Shown here: in pieces, positions 1 to 8,929 of the stretch | How positions within the stretch are numbered: position 1 is the stretch's first letter | Layout of the letters: each line of letters starts with the position of its first letter | From: an uncultured Fidelibacterota bacterium | GTDB taxonomy: Bacteria; Fidelibacterota; Marinisomatia; Marinisomatales; UBA1611 | Reading direction: 5' to 3' | Length of the DNA: 24,055 bases | Assembly: GCA_937893835.1 (NCBI GenBank) | Contig: CALCSS010000055.1 | Span: 1-24,055 of the forward strand | The notes under the pieces: generated by a model | The model's input: only the letters and a program-made list of their open reading frames with translations | Database searches by the model: none | What the model was told of the DNA's origin: nothing | Program-made: the position numbers and the translations under genes

Positions 1-2
1 AA

Positions 3-437
3 ATCTTCTGTCAGAGTGATCCTGACCTAGATCAACCAATTCATGTGAATGTAAAGCAAACTGCAATAAATGTTTTTAATTTTAACAATATAGCAGATTG
101 TGATCTGTCATTCATATTTGTTTCAGATGAGTTTTTATCTGATTTAAAAAAAAAATATTTTCAAAAGGATCATTTTACAGATGTGATAGCATTTCGCTTG
201 AATGAATATGAAGAATCCCTTGTTGAAGGTGAGGTTTACATCAGCCTTCCACGCGCTAAGGAAAATGCAAGAATTTTCAATCAACCCTATGCAAAAGAAG
301 TATCGAGATTGATCATACATGGATGCCTACATCTTATTGGATTCAAAGATGATTCTAAAACAGATAAAGAAATAATGAGAAAGAATGAAGATGACATTCT
401 AAAGATCACTAATTGGGAAGGCGTTTTTACTAGTTGA
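3..437 (+). CDS. ybeY: Endoribonuclease YbeY (rRNA maturation factor), 5' end outside window or at GTG 45
   Basis: YbeY is a metal-dependent endoribonuclease needed for 16S rRNA 3'-end maturation and ribosome quality control. Numbering from GTG 45, the sequence shows TDVIAF (45-50, the family TDVLSF box), GEVYIS (62-67) and the metal motif HGCLHLIGFKD (92-102). The third ligand of the usual H-x3-H-x5-H motif is Asp102 rather than His; I recall the same change in Bacteroidota YbeY proteins. The frame is open upstream from GTG 45 to the left edge (codons from position 3, reading ...FCQSDPDLDQPIHV), and family members normally have about ten more N-terminal residues. The true start therefore probably lies just outside the window and GTG 45 is only the first internal candidate. 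The TGA stop at 435-437 abuts the mazG ATG, so the two are probably co-transcribed. Family certain; start uncertain. Confidence 0.9.
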   Translation: MFCQSDPDLDQPIHVNVKQTAINVFNFNNIADCDLSFIFVSDEFLSDLKKKYFQKDHFTDVIAFRLNEYEESLVEGEVYISLPRAKENARIFNQPYAKEVSRLIIHGCLHLIGFKDDSKTDKEIMRKNEDDILKITNWEGVFTS

Positions 438-1220
438 ATGAACAAAGAAAAAGCAGCTAAACAGTTTATTAAACTCCTTGATATCGTTGAAAGACTCAGG
501 GGACCAGATGGGTGTCCCTGGGACAAGGAACAAACCCACGAGTCATTATTGCCATATTTTCTTGAAGAAGCATACGAGGTTATTGAAAGCGTGGATGAAA
601 AAGATTGGAATACTCTCAAGGAAGAATTGGGCGATGTAATGCTTCATCTTGCACTACAGGGTCAAATATCAGAAGAAGAAGGAAGATTCAGTGTGGTTGA
701 TTCGTTAGAAAATGTGAATAAAAAATTAATTAAGAGACACCCTCATGTTTTTGGAGATGCGAAAGCAAATGCTTCATTTGATGCAAAGAAAAATTGGGAA
801 TTCATAAAACATAAAGAGAAAAAACGAAAATCTAGGTTAGATGGGGTCCCACCTACTTTACCAGCATTGACCAGAGCAAATAGGTTACAACAGAAGGCAG
901 CTTATGCTGGTTTTGACTGGAATGACATAGATAAGGTTTGGGACAAACTCTATGAAGAAATTGATGAACTTAAGCAGGCCCAAAAGCGTAGAGATCAAAA
1001 TAATATACAAGAAGAAATTGGTGATGTTCTTTTTTCTGTTGTTAATCTGGCGCGGCATATGAAACTCGATTCAGAAGATATGTTAAGAAAGGCCAATACA
1101 AAGTTTCATAAAAGATTCAAGGAATTAGAGATAGAATTAGCAAACAGAGGCAAAGAGGTAAGTGGGGCAACACTTAGTGAGATGGATGAGATATGGGAAA
1201 AAATAAAGAATAAAGGCTAG
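438..1220 (+). CDS. mazG: Nucleoside triphosphate pyrophosphohydrolase MazG
   Basis: MazG hydrolyses (d)NTPs to NMP and pyrophosphate, acting as a house-cleaning enzyme and modulating the stringent response. At 260 residues it matches the two-domain enterobacterial type (about 263). The first MazG domain has CPWDKEQTHESL (26-37), EEAYE (43-47) and EELGD (62-66). The second has EEIDE (173-177) and EEIGD (192-196). These are the two E-E-x-x-E / E-x-x-D magnesium-binding pairs expected of a complete enzyme, and the linker includes the characteristic RHPHVFGD (100-107). The ATG follows the ybeY stop with no intervening base and no Shine-Dalgarno, suggesting translational coupling. It converges with yjbQ across a 69-nt gap in which I see no convincing terminator. 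Confidence 0.96.
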   Translation: MNKEKAAKQFIKLLDIVERLRGPDGCPWDKEQTHESLLPYFLEEAYEVIESVDEKDWNTLKEELGDVMLHLALQGQISEEEGRFSVVDSLENVNKKLIKRHPHVFGDAKANASFDAKKNWEFIKHKEKKRKSRLDGVPPTLPALTRANRLQQKAAYAGFDWNDIDKVWDKLYEEIDELKQAQKRRDQNNIQEEIGDVLFSVVNLARHMKLDSEDMLRKANTKFHKRFKELEIELANRGKEVSGATLSEMDEIWEKIKNKG

Positions 1221-1289
1221 TTAATCAACTTAGCACCATAGAATCTTAATTATTCAAAGATAAATCATTCCTCCAAATGAATAGGAATA

Positions 1290-1757
1290 CTAGGACAGAC
1301 TCTTTTTATTATTTTCCCTTCGATCAACAGGTTTAGGGCATTCACCTTGTATTGTTGCAATGATCCTTCTATTGGTTCCTATATTTCTATGCTCGCATAG
1401 ATAGACTCCTTGCCACGTTCCCAATGATAAAGTGCCCAATTTTATTGGAATGGTTATTGAAGACCCCAGCAATGATGCCTTCAAGTGAGCTGGCATATCA
1501 TCTGGCCCTTCATATGTGTGTTGATAATATGATTGTCCCTCAGGAACAAGATGGTCAAAATGATTTTCGAAATCTTTTCTAACGGTAGGATCGGCATTTT
1601 CATTTATGGTCAATGAGGCGGAGGTATGTTTGATAAATAAATGCAATATTCCGATCTCTATTTTTTTGACCTCAGGAAGTTGGGAAATGACCTTGTCAGT
1701 GATCACGTGAAATCCCCGTTGCTTAGAATCAATGATTATCTCTGTTTGAAACCACAT
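1290..1757 (-). CDS. yjbQ: YjbQ family protein (UPF0047; secondary thiamine-phosphate synthase type)
   Basis: A 155-residue UPF0047/YjbQ protein. The three signature blocks are present: HTSASLTINENADP (44-57), HTYEGPDDMPAHLK (80-93) and LGTWQGVYLCEHR (112-124), with His and Asp/Glu residues positioned to bind a metal. E. coli YjbQ has weak thiamine-phosphate synthase activity when overproduced, and the physiological role of the family is unsettled. The start MWFQxEI matches the N-terminus I recall for FCB homologues. A short basic tail (RRENNKKSLS) extends past the usual end. It is the last gene of the leftward operon, with a 12-nt gap after the preceding stop and an AT-rich leader without Shine-Dalgarno. 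A functional link to the envelope genes upstream is not evident; co-transcription may be incidental. Confidence 0.92.
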   Translation of the reverse strand: MWFQTEIIIDSKQRGFHVITDKVISQLPEVKKIEIGILHLFIKHTSASLTINENADPTVRKDFENHFDHLVPEGQSYYQHTYEGPDDMPAHLKASLLGSSITIPIKLGTLSLGTWQGVYLCEHRNIGTNRRIIATIQGECPKPVDRRENNKKSLS

Positions 1758-1769
1758 ATAAAAATCATT

Positions 1770-3017
1770 TTACGTTTTTCTCTCTTTCTTGCGAGCAGCT
1801 GGAAAGAGTATATTGTTAAGTATAAGTCTATATCCAGGTGAATTTCTATGTAAGGATAGATCGGTTGGAGGGTCACCTACAAAATGTTGGTAATCCTCAG
1901 GGTCGTGGCCTCCATAAAAGGTATATGTACCCTTTCCAAAATTACCGTGTAGATACTTTACTTGATCTGATGATGGGTCTTTCCCCATGATAACTATATG
2001 GTTTTTGATTCGGTCTTTATGGAAACCCGTTGTCTGTCCCATAAAACCCTTAACGATTGATACATGGTTTTGTGTAAGCATGGTAGGTACGGGGTCATAT
2101 TTTGCAGAAAATTCAAATAACGAAAAATAATCTGCTTCTGCACCTCTAGTGATAGGATTATGACTAGGTGGCAGATCTATATCTGAGAACTCATATATCA
2201 TTGGGTCTGTTAATAATTTGAAATCTGTAAAGGCAAAGCATTGCTGATAATCTAGTTTGGATTGTATTGCCGGGTCTAAGGATGTTCCATCAAAAACAGT
2301 ATGAACCCCATCTGCATTACCCATTGCAAGTGCGATGTCGTATGAGTCTGTGGCTGAGCACATGGCAAAAAGGAACCCCCCATTCCCAACATAATCCTTT
2401 ATGATTCTAGATATGCCCTTTTTTTGTTGATGAACACTTTCATATCCAAGTTTTTTTGCAACTTCTTCAAACTGAAATTTTTGAGTTTTATACCATTGAG
2501 AGTTGCGATGGCTTCTATAAAACTTCCCATATTGGCCCGTAAAATCTTCATGGTGAAGATGGAGCCAATCATATTTTTCAAGTTTTCCCAAGTGCACCTC
2601 TTCGTCCCATAGTGTTTCATAATCAACCTCTGCATATGTCAGAGCAAGCGTGACCGCGTCATCCCAGGGTTGTTTGTTTGGAGGCGTATAAATGGCAATC
2701 TTAGGTTTTTTCTCTAATAGCATGATGTCCATATTATTTTGCTCTATGGATGAGTAGATATCCATTAGGTGATTTGCATCTACATTCTCAAATGATACGC
2801 CACGAATCCGGCATTCGGTCTGAACAAATTGATGATCATCAATTAAAAATGAACCACCCCTATAATTTAGTAACCATTCGATATTAGTATTTTTTGTTAG
2901 GGTGAAATAGGCGATTCCATAGGCTTTTAAATGATCATTCTGTGTTTGATCCATTGGAATGATTATCTTTTGTGCAATGGAGTATGAAATGAGACCAAGT
3001 AATAATATTTTTTTCAT
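1770..3017 (-). CDS. Exported protein with glutamine-amidotransferase-like core (relatives often mislabelled asparagine synthetase B)
   Basis: A 415-residue exported protein; a short signal peptide (1-15) ends IA|Q. Conserved-looking blocks are AYGIAYFTL (32-40), WLLNYRGGSFL (48-58), KQPWDDAVTLALTYAE (115-130), WLHLHHEDFTGQYGKF (151-166), GGFLFAMCSATDS (213-225), YEFSDID (275-281) and YGGHDPEDYQHFVGDPP (368-384). I recognise close counterparts in Bacteroidota that databases often call asparagine synthetase B. That name is not supported: there is no ATP-pyrophosphatase SGGxDS loop and no N-terminal catalytic cysteine. The alternating strand/helix pattern and the G-F-L-F-A-M-C-S elbow (Cys220) suggest a class I glutamine-amidotransferase/ThuA-like fold, as in DUF4159. 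The substrate is unknown. Its ATG shares one base with the TGA of the upstream TPR gene. Family recognition good; function unknown. Confidence 0.75.
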   Translation of the reverse strand: MKKILLLGLISYSIAQKIIIPMDQTQNDHLKAYGIAYFTLTKNTNIEWLLNYRGGSFLIDDHQFVQTECRIRGVSFENVDANHLMDIYSSIEQNNMDIMLLEKKPKIAIYTPPNKQPWDDAVTLALTYAEVDYETLWDEEVHLGKLEKYDWLHLHHEDFTGQYGKFYRSHRNSQWYKTQKFQFEEVAKKLGYESVHQQKKGISRIIKDYVGNGGFLFAMCSATDSYDIALAMGNADGVHTVFDGTSLDPAIQSKLDYQQCFAFTDFKLLTDPMIYEFSDIDLPPSHNPITRGAEADYFSLFEFSAKYDPVPTMLTQNHVSIVKGFMGQTTGFHKDRIKNHIVIMGKDPSSDQVKYLHGNFGKGTYTFYGGHDPEDYQHFVGDPPTDLSLHRNSPGYRLILNNILFPAARKKERKT

Positions 3018-4879
3018 CAGCTTTCTACTTTTTCGATTCCACGTATGTGATATCGAATTGGTTCTGAAAAAATAGATGATGGATATTCATCCAAGATCCT
3101 CATATATTGTTCAAGAGCCTTTTCAAGATTTGATAATTTAAACTCATATATTTGACCTGAAAGAATGATTCCTTTGTCTGCCAGATCTGTATCTTGGAGT
3201 GTCAGTGCAAATTCCAAAGCCCTCTCATAATCTTTTAATCTATAGTGAAGCAGACTCAACCTTAGATTTACAAGGGGTATGATTTTTGCGTTAGGTAGTT
3301 CATTTATTACAAATAGCAGTTCTTGTATCGCGTCACCTAATTTTTTTTGTCTTAAATAATTTTCAGCCTTCAAAAAATGTAGAAAGGCCTCTTGGCCTTC
3401 TCCATCAGTTTGATAATATTTATTAATAATATTCTTTAACTCCATAAGATCATTAAATGAAGGGTCTACAGGTATCATATTAAATAGTAATGAATTGACC
3501 ATTTGCAGAGTTGAGTCCGGTTTATCATTCAAGAAGTGAACGAGAATCTTTTTTAGTTCTATCTCAGGTAAGGGATTCCTATTCAATTGACGAGTAAGAA
3601 ATATTTTTGTCTCTTCTGATTGACCACGAGCCAACAAAACGTCTGCAATACGAAGAATGATCTTCAGCTTCAAATTTTTATCAGGTTTATTTTTCAGTGC
3701 CTTTGAAAACAATACATAGGCTTGGTCAAAATCCTGAAGAATTCTATATTGAATCTCTCCTAATTTAAAAAATGCCTCAGCTAAAAGAGGTGACCTTTGA
3801 AGTGTCACCAGCATAGAATCATAGAGCGCGATGCTTGAAGATAGATTTTCTTTTGATATAGATGAATAAACTTTAAATGGATCTTCAAAGAATATGTTAT
3901 TATTATAAAAGAATGGAATCAAATTAGGTTCATCTGAGGGAATAATCTGATCTTCAAATGTCTGCGCTAGCCCGAGGAGTGCTTTTCCTGCGATATTGGG
4001 ATGGAGATTTCTGCTCAAAATAATATTATATGATTTGATGGCATATGAGAATTGAGATTCTTTCCTTAGCTCATTTGCAAATCCAATCCATTCATCAATA
4101 TTGTTTTCTACTACCAATGACCATGCCTTTTTCTTTTTGAATGCTTGGTCATAGTCTTGTTGTTTAAAATAATATTCACTTAAGACATTGAGTATTTTGC
4201 GAGGGTTTTTTTCTGAGGCCTCTATTAGTTTCCCCTCTATTATTTGTAATGCTTCTTTTTCATCACTCATCAAAAGTATTCGTCTTTCAATTATACCATT
4301 TTGTTTTGGCTCATGTATCAGGTACAATATAAATTGATCCATGGCCTTGTCATATACCCTGCGGGCCTGGAAATATACACCACTCTCGTATGATAGAAAT
4401 GATCTTCCGAATTGGTTTTTCCCTATTTTCAAGACTTTTTCTAGGTCATTTTCCAAACCATATTTTCCATACATTGATACCATAATACGAAAAAAGGATT
4501 GGTTGTTATTAAATTTGACAAATGCAGATGACCAGATCTCCTGGGCTTTTTCTTTTTCTTCATTTAGATAATGGAGCTCACCCAATTCTGAATATAATCT
4601 CATCTCATATGGTTCTTTGCTTATTCTTTCATATAGAAATTCAATCCCATCATTATATTTCTCATAATTCAAAAAAAGAGATTTTATTCTATGAACAGAC
4701 ATAGTATGCTTTGAATTCTTTTCCAATATTCCCTTGTATATTGAGATAGCGCCATCAATGTCTCCTCTTCTCTCGAGAAGTTTTGCGGTTTTAATTGCAG
4801 CATTGATTGATGCATTTTGTTGGCCTGATACATTGGTAATAAAGACGAGAAAAATAAAATATAGACTAATTTTCTTCAT
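3017..4879 (-). CDS. Exported TPR-repeat protein
   Basis: A 620-residue secreted or periplasmic protein with a signal peptide (about 1-19, ending VSG|QQ) followed almost entirely by tetratricopeptide-like helical repeats. Recognisable units include AIKTAKLLERRGDIDGAISIYKG near the N-terminus, the segment around LAEAFFKLGEIQYRILQDFDQAYVLFSKAL in the middle, and ALEQYMRILDEYPSSIFSEPI near the C-terminus. No catalytic domain is visible. TPR arrays usually scaffold protein complexes, so a role in assembling the membrane system encoded by this operon is a reasonable inference. Its start overlaps the end of the DUF4175-like gene by 14 nt and its stop overlaps the next start by 1 nt, indicating tight translational coupling. 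Boundaries of individual repeats are approximate. Confidence 0.8.
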   Translation of the reverse strand: MKKISLYFIFLVFITNVSGQQNASINAAIKTAKLLERRGDIDGAISIYKGILEKNSKHTMSVHRIKSLFLNYEKYNDGIEFLYERISKEPYEMRLYSELGELHYLNEEKEKAQEIWSSAFVKFNNNQSFFRIMVSMYGKYGLENDLEKVLKIGKNQFGRSFLSYESGVYFQARRVYDKAMDQFILYLIHEPKQNGIIERRILLMSDEKEALQIIEGKLIEASEKNPRKILNVLSEYYFKQQDYDQAFKKKKAWSLVVENNIDEWIGFANELRKESQFSYAIKSYNIILSRNLHPNIAGKALLGLAQTFEDQIIPSDEPNLIPFFYNNNIFFEDPFKVYSSISKENLSSSIALYDSMLVTLQRSPLLAEAFFKLGEIQYRILQDFDQAYVLFSKALKNKPDKNLKLKIILRIADVLLARGQSEETKIFLTRQLNRNPLPEIELKKILVHFLNDKPDSTLQMVNSLLFNMIPVDPSFNDLMELKNIINKYYQTDGEGQEAFLHFLKAENYLRQKKLGDAIQELLFVINELPNAKIIPLVNLRLSLLHYRLKDYERALEFALTLQDTDLADKGIILSGQIYEFKLSNLEKALEQYMRILDEYPSSIFSEPIRYHIRGIEKVES

Positions 4880-7800
4880 TCTTCTCTTTAATCTTATTTG
4901 AGGGCATTTGACTTAGTGAATTAAAGTATCGTTTGATCATTATTTGATTATCTTTTGAGTAACCAGCCTTCATTGCTTTATTTAGTGCTTGGAGTGTAAT
5001 GTTCTCTCTCTGCCCTAGATCTTCAGGCAATCCTCCAGGGCCTTGAAACACTAGGTTTCCCATAGCAGAGGATGATTTTCTTTCATCCTTTTGCCCGCGT
5101 TGTGTCATCGATGTTTGGCTGTCAAGCATTCTAGATAAAATTCGTTGTTGTCTGTCTTTAGTTTTTCGATTATATCGTTTTTTTTGCAGGTCTTTTATTA
5201 CATCATCCATATCATTTGCCATACCACTCAGGTCACCCATGTTTTTTTGCCCTGAATGTCGCATCTCCTTGATCAGTTGCTCCAGTGACTTTCTAATTCC
5301 TTTTTGCTCATCTAACATTTGTTGCATCATCTGTTGCTGTGCAGCCGCCGCCATCTGCCCAAGACTGAGTTGCATTCCTTGTTGATTCAATCCTTGTTGC
5401 TGTCCTGACATTTGTTGCATCATTTGTAAAAATTGTTGGAATCCGCTAGCAGATCCAGATTCTTGCATACTTTGCATACTATTAAATAAACCTAGCGCAG
5501 CCTCATTCAGGCCTTCCATTGCAAGATCATGGCTTTTCCCTGCTTTACTGAGGTTTCGATCTGTCAAATTGGATTTTGCTTCTTCCATACTGGCATTGGC
5601 TTTCCCCACTCCCTTTCCAATATCTGGTGTGAGAGCAAAGGTCTCGTTAGACAACTCCAACATCTTTTCTGTCATGGAGCGCAACTGGTCTTGGAGTAGT
5701 TGTTGCCTTTGAGCAAACTCTCGAAGCCTTGGTGAATTTCTTGATGCTTGTCTTACATCATTCCTTAGTTGTTCTTCCTGAGATGATAAGTACAGCATAT
5801 TCTGTAATAGGTCTTGAAATTTTTCCATCATCTCTGATATTGATTTCTGATTGAATCCCTGTTGAATATCCATCATTTGTTGCATCATCATTTGCATATT
5901 TTCCATGGCCTGATCGCTCTGATCCATAGCTTCTTGGTTATTTTGATTTGAGAGACCTTGAATGGTCGCCTCAAGATTTGATTGAATCTCCTCAGAAAGG
6001 TCAGACTGCGACAGGTCGGATAATTCTTGTGCTGAATTTTCATCAAATGCTTCAATTAATTCAGACGCATCCTCCGTTAATGATAGAATATTCTCATATT
6101 CATCCAGGTTGCGTTGCTCTTCTTGAGCAAATCGTTCCATAGGCGAAGTATTATTGTCATTATTGTTTATCTCATTGTTTAAGGCATTCTGCTGTTCATT
6201 GAGCTTTTGCATTCTATTTTGAATTTCATCTAGTTTTTGTTCCGCTTGGAATCGTTTGAATATTTCTAAATATCTATCTAGTTCCTCTTCTATCTTCGCC
6301 ATGTTCTCTGTTAATTCATTTAATGCATCTTGAAGTGATTCAATATCCATATTTTCTAATGCCAACTCAAGATCTTTGATGTTTTTCATCATTTCTTCTG
6401 GCATGATCTCACTTACCAGTTCTGATAATTCTTTGAATTTTTCTAATAAGCTAGGAGAAAACAATTTATGTTTCTCGGCCTGTTCGGTTATTGATTCGAT
6501 TGCCTCTGCTATCTTCTCTAAATTTTCAATCTCTTTCTTTGATTGATCTAAAGAATTTTTTAGTGACTGTTTTTCATCCCAATCAATTTCTTTGGATTTT
6601 AGCATTTTTAGCTCAGTTTTCTCTAATTGATCTTTGATGTCTTCTATCTCATTTAATTCATTCACAATGTCATCGATAATATTCTCTTCAGAATTTTCAA
6701 CACTCTCATACAGGTCTGCAAGAGAGGGGACCTTGGCAATGAAAGTATTGGATATTGTTTTTTTGGGTCCAGAGACATCATCATTATCTGTTAATTCAAA
6801 ATGAAAATGAACTTCATCATCGGGCATTAACATCATATCAGTTAGATCCCAATACATCTTGATTTTTTGGTGTAGTGAGTCAGGATGAAGTTCATTCATA
6901 TTGAACATTGCAACGTATGGGTCAGTCTGTAAATAGACCGGTCTCTGAATCTCGTAAGCCAGTTGCAGATCTGTGAATCCATAATCATCATCAATCTCCA
7001 AATAAATTGGAATGGTTTGATCATTGCCCAGTTCTGTTATAGGAGGAGGCTGAATTACGGATATGCTTGGATCATGGTCAGGAATGATATTTATCTTATA
7101 TGGAACAGGGTCTTTATTTGTGATTCCTCTCTTATCGACAATATTCACAGTAAACTCACCCTCTTCCATTAATTTAAAATAGCCAGATGCCATATTGTAA
7201 TTGGATGACATTTCTGAACGTTTTTCATTGAGGCTTATATAGGAGTTTTTTAGCATTCTATTTGATGTGAGGTCTACCTGAACAGTTGATCCCTTCAATC
7301 CTTCGATCATTGCAACATTACCCTCTTGAGTATCTCTTTCCAATTTGCTATATGATGGTGGGATGGTTGTAAGGGAAAAACTTTCAAATGCGGGTCTATC
7401 GGTGACATATATCATATCAGCATCAGTGGTAACGCTCTCCCATGCCTCCCAAAAGTGTTTTGCATTCACAATTGCTTGGTAAGAATAGTCTTGATAGAGT
7501 TCTGGCAACTTGAAATGAAAGACTCCGTCTTCTATGGATGTGGACGTAAAACTCAATACAAGTGAATCTCGTTTTTGAGTTGATACTTGACTTGGTGTCA
7601 GCTCAAGGAGTAATGTGTCTGGTGCTGAAGGATATGCCTGGACATATATGTCAGTCTTTTCTCCTCCAATGATGTGAATGTCTCCAGACATCGATAGAAG
7701 TGTAAAGGGTTTAGGTGCGAGGAATATTCTTTCTGGATTTACTAGCCTGAAGAAAGCATCAGCAGATGAATCATATTTGAAAAAAAACATACATGTGATC

Positions 7801-8288
7801 CCTATCCAGATTGCAAGTAAAATTGATTTTAATTGATATGGTTTAGGATCATTAAAACAATCATCAAGATCAACAGAGATTAATTTATTATGGATATCCT
7901 GAATGTATGAATTTGCCAATTCAGTCGATTCATTCTTGCCAGTTCCACCCTCAAGCTGAAGAGCATTTAATATAAGATCCGATTTTTCTGGAAAGACCCT
8001 ATCGCCCAATAAGTCAGCAATATTCTCAACCTTGTGCCTATGTATTTGATTTTTTTTTGCTTGTGAGAAATATATGAACGTCAAAATACTGATCAAAACG
8101 ATAGTCCCTATAAATCCCAAGAGAAAGGAGATTTTAATATTAGGATAAAAGTAGAATACTGATTCCAATTGAATCATCATAAACATTGCCATGCTGGCTA
8201 ATATTATCACCCAGATCACTAATTTTGAGATTTCTTTCCTTAATAAGAAGACCCTAACTTTTTTAAGGTATCTCTCTATTTGAGTCAT
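4866..8288 (-). CDS. DUF4175-like large membrane-anchored coiled-coil protein
   Basis: A 1140-residue protein. Two hydrophobic helices near the N-terminus (about 22-43 and 52-74) and a third (about 153-170) anchor it in the inner membrane. They are followed by a beta-rich, presumably periplasmic region (about 190-515), a highly charged coiled coil (about 520-710), and a very Gln/Met-rich tail (about 740-1030, with runs such as MQMMMQQMM). The N-terminal pattern KxxxVRxFLLRKEI, the three membrane segments and the length match DUF4175 proteins of Bacteroidota and relatives. Function is unknown; such genes often lie near MoxR/DUF58/VWA clusters, which are not visible here. Its ATG overlaps the DUF4159 stop as ATGA, and its end overlaps the TPR gene. 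Family assignment is from memory of the pattern. Confidence 0.75.
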   Translation of the reverse strand: MTQIERYLKKVRVFLLRKEISKLVIWVIILASMAMFMMIQLESVFYFYPNIKISFLLGFIGTIVLISILTFIYFSQAKKNQIHRHKVENIADLLGDRVFPEKSDLILNALQLEGGTGKNESTELANSYIQDIHNKLISVDLDDCFNDPKPYQLKSILLAIWIGITCMFFFKYDSSADAFFRLVNPERIFLAPKPFTLLSMSGDIHIIGGEKTDIYVQAYPSAPDTLLLELTPSQVSTQKRDSLVLSFTSTSIEDGVFHFKLPELYQDYSYQAIVNAKHFWEAWESVTTDADMIYVTDRPAFESFSLTTIPPSYSKLERDTQEGNVAMIEGLKGSTVQVDLTSNRMLKNSYISLNEKRSEMSSNYNMASGYFKLMEEGEFTVNIVDKRGITNKDPVPYKINIIPDHDPSISVIQPPPITELGNDQTIPIYLEIDDDYGFTDLQLAYEIQRPVYLQTDPYVAMFNMNELHPDSLHQKIKMYWDLTDMMLMPDDEVHFHFELTDNDDVSGPKKTISNTFIAKVPSLADLYESVENSEENIIDDIVNELNEIEDIKDQLEKTELKMLKSKEIDWDEKQSLKNSLDQSKKEIENLEKIAEAIESITEQAEKHKLFSPSLLEKFKELSELVSEIMPEEMMKNIKDLELALENMDIESLQDALNELTENMAKIEEELDRYLEIFKRFQAEQKLDEIQNRMQKLNEQQNALNNEINNNDNNTSPMERFAQEEQRNLDEYENILSLTEDASELIEAFDENSAQELSDLSQSDLSEEIQSNLEATIQGLSNQNNQEAMDQSDQAMENMQMMMQQMMDIQQGFNQKSISEMMEKFQDLLQNMLYLSSQEEQLRNDVRQASRNSPRLREFAQRQQLLQDQLRSMTEKMLELSNETFALTPDIGKGVGKANASMEEAKSNLTDRNLSKAGKSHDLAMEGLNEAALGLFNSMQSMQESGSASGFQQFLQMMQQMSGQQQGLNQQGMQLSLGQMAAAAQQQMMQQMLDEQKGIRKSLEQLIKEMRHSGQKNMGDLSGMANDMDDVIKDLQKKRYNRKTKDRQQRILSRMLDSQTSMTQRGQKDERKSSSAMGNLVFQGPGGLPEDLGQRENITLQALNKAMKAGYSKDNQIMIKRYFNSLSQMPSNKIKEKNEEN

Positions 8289-8929
8289 TGTGTTAATGAG
8301 TAATAGATTATGTTTACCCCCATCTGCAAGGCAGCCTCACGAATTGGCCAAGGATCTTGGTGTACGCTAGCATCCTCCCATCCATCACCGAGGTCTGACT
8401 CATATGTATATAAGACCATCATTCTATTATTATCAAACAATGCTAGAGCCTGAGGAGGTTTTCCATCATGTTCGTGAACTTTAGGTAGACCATTTGGGAA
8501 ACTATAGAAACTATGAAATATCGGATGATCGTTTGGCAGTGGAACAAGTTCCTTGTTTGGGAATACTCGCTTTAACTCTCTTCTAAAGGACGCATCCATT
8601 CCATAATTATCATCTGCATGTAAAAACCCATTATTGGTCAGGATGCTCCTAAGCGATATGACCTCATTGTCCGTGAGTCTTATATTCCCATGCCCAGTGA
8701 GATATAGAAAAGGATATTGATGTGCATCCTCATCAATGAGATTAACACGTATGTCTTTGTGTTCCACAGAGATTGCAGTATTGGTTTCAAGATATTTTAA
8801 TAGATTTGGTATGCTACTTGGATCACTATACCAGTCTCCACCTCCACTATAGTGGACTCTGGCGATCGAGAATGTTTGAGCATTCAATGCGCTCAAAATT
8901 ATGAGAGTGATGTAGGTTAATTTTCTCAT
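8285..8929 (-). CDS. DUF4159 domain-containing exported protein
   Basis: A 214-residue exported protein with a signal peptide (1-17, ending LNA|Q) and one DUF4159 domain. Diagnostic blocks are FSIARVHYSGGGDWYSDP (20-37), LTGHG (77-81), GFLHADDNYG (101-110), LPNDHPIF (131-138) and YTYESDLGDGWED (174-186). The fold is related to class I glutamine-amidotransferases, but the nucleophilic Cys is absent: the equivalent position in G-F-L-H-A-D-D is not Cys, so a binding rather than amidotransferase role is likely. It is the first gene of the leftward five-gene run, with a 116-nt divergent gap upstream containing the promoter region. It is coupled by ATGA overlap to the DUF4175-like gene, a pairing also familiar in Bacteroidota. 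Molecular function unknown. Confidence 0.88.
   Translation of the reverse strand: MRKLTYITLIILSALNAQTFSIARVHYSGGGDWYSDPSSIPNLLKYLETNTAISVEHKDIRVNLIDEDAHQYPFLYLTGHGNIRLTDNEVISLRSILTNNGFLHADDNYGMDASFRRELKRVFPNKELVPLPNDHPIFHSFYSFPNGLPKVHEHDGKPPQALALFDNNRMMVLYTYESDLGDGWEDASVHQDPWPIREAALQMGVNIIYYSLTQ

Noticed and set aside
1267..1288. Hairpin ATTCCT/AGGAAT between mazG and yjbQ as a shared terminator
   Set aside because: Only a 6-bp stem with a 10-nt loop and no T-run after it on either strand.
1770..3017. Asparagine synthetase B
   Set aside because: Signal peptide present, and no N-terminal catalytic Cys or SGGxDS loop; the label commonly given to relatives is not supported.
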